From NCBI GenBank assembly GCA_963662175.1, contig OY759215.1, positions 11,707,079-11,771,078 on the forward strand: a DNA stretch of 64,000 bases, written 5' to 3'. Position numbers and translations under genes: made by a program. Below the pieces are notes generated by a model, which saw nothing but the letters and a program-made list of their open reading frames with translations, made no database searches and was not told where the DNA came from. The stretch comes from Aradus depressus (lineage: Eukaryota; Arthropoda; Insecta; Hemiptera; Aradidae). Every line of letters begins with the position of its first letter. The stretch's first letter is position 1. Below are positions 61,141 through 64,000 of this stretch, piece by piece.

Positions 61141-61970
61141 CTGTATGTCGGGGAGTGTGTTTTTGTGAACATATAACCACCGGAAGAATGATTCGACACT
61201 CAAAAAGATCAATAACTATCCATGTAATAAACGTATCGATATGAAATTGTATATTTAAATTCCAAACCACATAGGGAGGCTCGACTCAAAAACATTAATA
61301 ACTGCTGATATAAAGAACGTATTATCTCGAAATTTCATATAAATTCAAATTCTCATAAGGATGACAGATATTAATTATTAGCTGAATCGGCTGTAGGGGG
61401 GATGAAAGAGGGCCCAACTCAAAAACCCGAATAAATGCAGATGTAATGAATGCATGCACATGCACACTCTCAGCTCGGGCCCTGCCGCACTAATGTCTAC
61501 TATACTATGTGTGTGAAGAGAGGCCCGGAACTGCGGTTCCTGGTCCCCTGGACCGGTCTCGCCGCTCGTTGGGTTCCTCGGGGTTCTGTGCTGGGCTCCA
61601 GTCACCCATTTTATTTATTGATTGATTATTTATTTTATTATTTCTTATCCATTATTTTTATTTCATCTTTAATTTTCTCTCTCTCTATATATAATCTATT
61701 TCTGTGTTTTTATTTTCTAAATATATACCTATATATATTTAACTTTTCTAGTGTTATTATTTTTATTGGGTATTTTCATGGCCAATATGCATTGTTCATA
61801 AGGACAAAAAAAAAAAAAAAAAAAAAATTAATACATCGACACAAAATATAGTATAGTTTCAGAAGATCCTATGTATGACACGTGTAGACTTAACAGGCGC
61901 TTCGTTTTCGAAGCAGAGCGAAAACGTTATTGATTTATTCGTGATTGTGAAGGTGTCTCAAGTTCAAGTA
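61025..61970 (+). repeat. Family X copy interrupted by a poly(A) insertion
   Basis: Left terminus, units ('aataactatccatgtaataa', 'aataactgctgatataaaga', 'aataaatgcagatgtaatga'), interruption at about 61452-61828, then 'atcgacacaaaatatagtat' and 'gcgaaaacgttattgattta' + 'ttcgtgattgtgaagg'. Confidence 0.65.
61452..61828 (+). mobile_element. Retro-insertion with poly(A), RT scrap
   Basis: The insert starts GC-rich and encodes LRFLVPWTGLAARWVPRGSV + LGSSHPFYLL. VPRGSVLG resembles the RT motif VPQGSVLGP of LINEs. It then becomes T-rich and ends in about 22 A (61806-61828). Target duplications are imperfect. A rearranged, 5'-truncated LINE copy. Confidence 0.5.
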
Positions 61971-61984
61971 ACGTTGATAATTAT

Positions 61985-62345
61985 ACAACCTTTCCGAAAT
62001 ACGCTTCAGTAAACAGTTTATTACAGTCTTCAGTAATATTTAGAAAATGTGTTAAGGTATTTCCGCACAATGCAAGACTGAATTTCATGAAGTACCTACT
62101 AGGTAAGTTATGTAATTATTTCGAAATTAAATGTAGAGCTTTACCATAATTTCATAATTTTCCACCGCCTGATCCCAAAATGAAAAAAAAAAAATACTGT
62201 CTGTTGTATGATTTGGGTACATATAACCCCTAAATAATAAAAATATAGACATTCAACACAAAATTAATTATGTACTATTGATTTTTAGCTGAAACGGTCG
62301 ATTCGTTTTGGTGGGAGAACAAAAACTTAAGTAATTAATTCGTTG
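61985..62345 (+). repeat. Duplicated segment copy 2 plus family X remnant
   Basis: 'cgaaatacgcttcagtaaac' + 'agtttattacagtcttca', 'ggtatttccgcacaat', 'agttatgtaattatttcgaa', 'aaattaaatgtagagcttta', then X sequence to 'agtaattaattcgtt'. Diverged copy of 60890-61140. Confidence 0.65.
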
Positions 62346-62390
62346 GTTGTTTCCGGCATTTTTTTCCAGAGGTGTCTTCTTATTTTTTTT

Positions 62391-62432
62391 GGACAATATT
62401 TCGTGACACTTACACGTCCCATCTTCTGGTCA
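62391..62432 (-). ncRNA. Decayed hammerhead-like site (HH3 type)
   Basis: On the minus strand: CCAGAAGATGGGACGTGTAA, GTGTCAC, GAAATATTGTCC. Compared with 18019-18049 the CTGATGA box is changed to CAGAAGA, but GAAA and a GTC triplet are present. Confidence 0.2.
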
Positions 62433-62849
62433 CTATGAACATAGATGTACATATTGTTATTTAAAACAAACAAACAAACTAACAAAATTGTTAGTTATTT
62501 AAAATAATATATTAATTTATCTAGGAAATGCGACAGCCAATGTGGAGGAAACTGACTCTGTGATCCGCTTCAACAATTCTGTTTTGATCCGTTATCTCTG
62601 CTCATCTCTTTTCCCAATATACGAACTGCCAGTTTTCAAGTATCTCTCCTCTGATCTCTGCTAATATCCCAGTTTCCATTACTCTTACAAAGTGTCTAAA
62701 ATCACTTCTCGAGAAAATTCCTCGGGTTTTAACTTTTTCCTTTACATGATGTTTACTGATTTTTCCCTGATTATTGATTGGGGTGGAATACTATAAGATT
62801 CCTCCCCCTGGGTTTGTTGGAAAAACTACGTTTTTACTTTCTTTTACCT
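62433..62849. other. Unassigned sequence
   Basis: 62502-62663 has a 43-codon open stretch after a possible acceptor (tatctag). It does not look like any later exon of the class B receptor and I do not call it. Confidence 0.35.
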
Positions 62850-63230
62850 GTAGCACGTATAAGAAGGTATTGTAATCGTGTGAAAATTCGGGATTGAGTT
62901 TTCAATGGATTTGCACGTTTCAAGCACCCTCGAAAACGTTTTGACCATTTTTGCGATGATGTCTTTGTGTGTGTATTAATGTGATTGGAACTTTGTGAGC
63001 TAACTCAATAAATAACATAGTAATGAACTTGAAATTTGAAATGAAGATGTCACGTGTGCTAACTTGATCTTGTTAGATTTTGGCCGAAATCGAACGAAAA
63101 TTGAAACCACTTTGCTTTGGGGCCTAAGTATATATTACAAGATACCACTTATATTTATGAACTAATCAATAATCTCTTCGAATATAATATTTATATATAT
63201 TTCATTCTGGTATAACTAGGTATAAGAAAG
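62850..63230 (+). repeat. Family Z dispersed repeat, copy 2
   Basis: 'ggtattgtaatcgtgtgaaa', 'tttttgcgatgatgtctttg', 'gtgattggaactttgtgagc', 'gaacttgaaatttgaaatga' and 'acaagataccacttatattt' align with 10300-10600. Confidence 0.65.
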
Positions 63231-64000
63231 TGTATACTCTCAGAACTACGCTATACTCGTAAAATGAAACAAAGTAAACTGATGACACCAACACATTACT
63301 TGCATATATAGTAACATCAGTATGAAATTAATTGTCACAGGGTTCTTGGTATTATATCAATTAATATTTTTTTAAGATATTACAAGTAAAAGTATCGATT
63401 ATTTCTTTAGATGGACCATGAACTCACCTTATGGTATGCATGGAATTTGATTTTAGTTCGGCGGGCTAACGACAGAGCTAATTAGTAAAATCATCATTTT
63501 TGTATCATGAACTCTTTACGTTAAAACTTGAAAAGTGTAATTCCTCGAGGTTTTCAGAGTTTTTCTCTGAATCCACCCTGTCCTGATATTTCCCAGTTTT
63601 CCCTGATTGTGGACCCCTTGCCTCAGTTTAGGATTTTGTTATTTTCCCGTATTAAAAGTTATATAATCATAAAAAATAAATTGGAATAAAAAATAAAAAA
63701 AAGTACTAATTTAATAAGTAAAGTAAAGAAATAAAGTTCAGCCGTTCATTTTATTGAATGCCATAAATCGCCAGGCCATAACAATAACTACCATGACAAC
63801 TGGAGTGCCTAAAATATATTTAATAGAATTGAGATACTTGTTCGAAACCCGGTCGAGGCTCGTTTATTATCTGGGCCGGCACCATATAGCACATACCTTT
63901 CTTTTGATGAAGCTACAGAAAGGTACTTTTTTTTTATTAAATTAGATATGCCCAAAGAAGTGTCGCCACAGAGAAAAGTCTGATGTAATTTTATGACTTA
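63231..64000. other. AT-rich end of window with SINE scrap
   Basis: 63838-63888 has 'gttcgaaacccggtcgaggc' and 'tttattatctgggccggcac', a SINE B-box/body scrap (+). Nothing else supported. Confidence 0.4.

Noticed and set aside
61378..61605. Minus-strand 75-codon frame over a GC-rich block
   Set aside because: Overlaps the RT scrap on the + strand (VPRGSVLG), which explains the composition better.
62502..62663. Possible receptor exon after acceptor tatctag
   Set aside because: Translation (NATANVEETDSVIRFNNSVL...) lacks the intracellular-loop/TM2 pattern expected next and has no clear donor.

Overview
The window is nuclear DNA of an animal, most likely an insect or another arthropod. It is AT-rich, has no bacterial gene packing, and is dominated by transposable-element remnants, tandem arrays and microsatellites. 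The only host gene I can support is on the + strand: four exons of a class B (secretin-family) GPCR whose extracellular hormone-binding domain and first transmembrane helix look like the insect DH31 / calcitonin-like diuretic hormone receptor. The exons are 13311-13433, 34769-34894, 40879-40985 and 47073-47164. Their intron phases fit together exactly, and the introns are about 21.3, 5.98 and 6.09 kb. No signal-peptide exon and no exon from TM2 onward was found, so the gene probably runs off at least the right edge. Everything from about 13.4 to 47 kb is therefore intronic repeat sequence.

Layout. 1-13.3 kb: decayed repeats, SINE pieces, a small Tigger-type MITE (8331-8622), fragments of a Jockey-like LINE, and a repeat (10285-11290) that shares an end with the main dispersed repeat 'X'. 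13.3-34.8 kb (first visible intron): an internally deleted Tigger/pogo element (14976-16062), a hAT-type element with an 8-bp target duplication (16535-17434), a LINE with an intact endonuclease-RT reading frame, probably RTE clade (19423-22335), an inverted pair of tRNA-derived SINEs (24.6-25.4 kb), an LTR (28363-29314), a 5'-truncated LINE with an intact RT (29335-31245) and a second, partial LTR copy (31265-32005). 34.8-47.1 kb: short introns with a LINE 3' end starting just after a splice donor, a 26-bp tandem array and two TIR elements. 47.1-64 kb: many repeat X copies, a 43-bp array passing into a 123-bp array with an open frame, a 648-bp near-perfect palindromic element, a segmental duplication (56.7-58.1 kb) and a 1.9-kb satellite with a 149-bp higher-order unit.

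Recurrent families defined here from the window alone: a roughly 340-bp tRNA-derived SINE (about 20 copies or pieces, four with convincing target duplications); family X (more than 20 copies, apparent inverted terminal repeats around tandem units of about 130-145 bp); family Z (different interior, X-type right end); and family W (a LINE 3' region seen three times). The most unusual signal is a hammerhead-ribozyme-like core, CTGATGA + T + hairpin + GAAA, in three otherwise unrelated repeat families. No CRISPR, rRNA or functional tRNA gene was seen. All family names X, Y, Z, W are local labels, and all calls are by eye without database searches.
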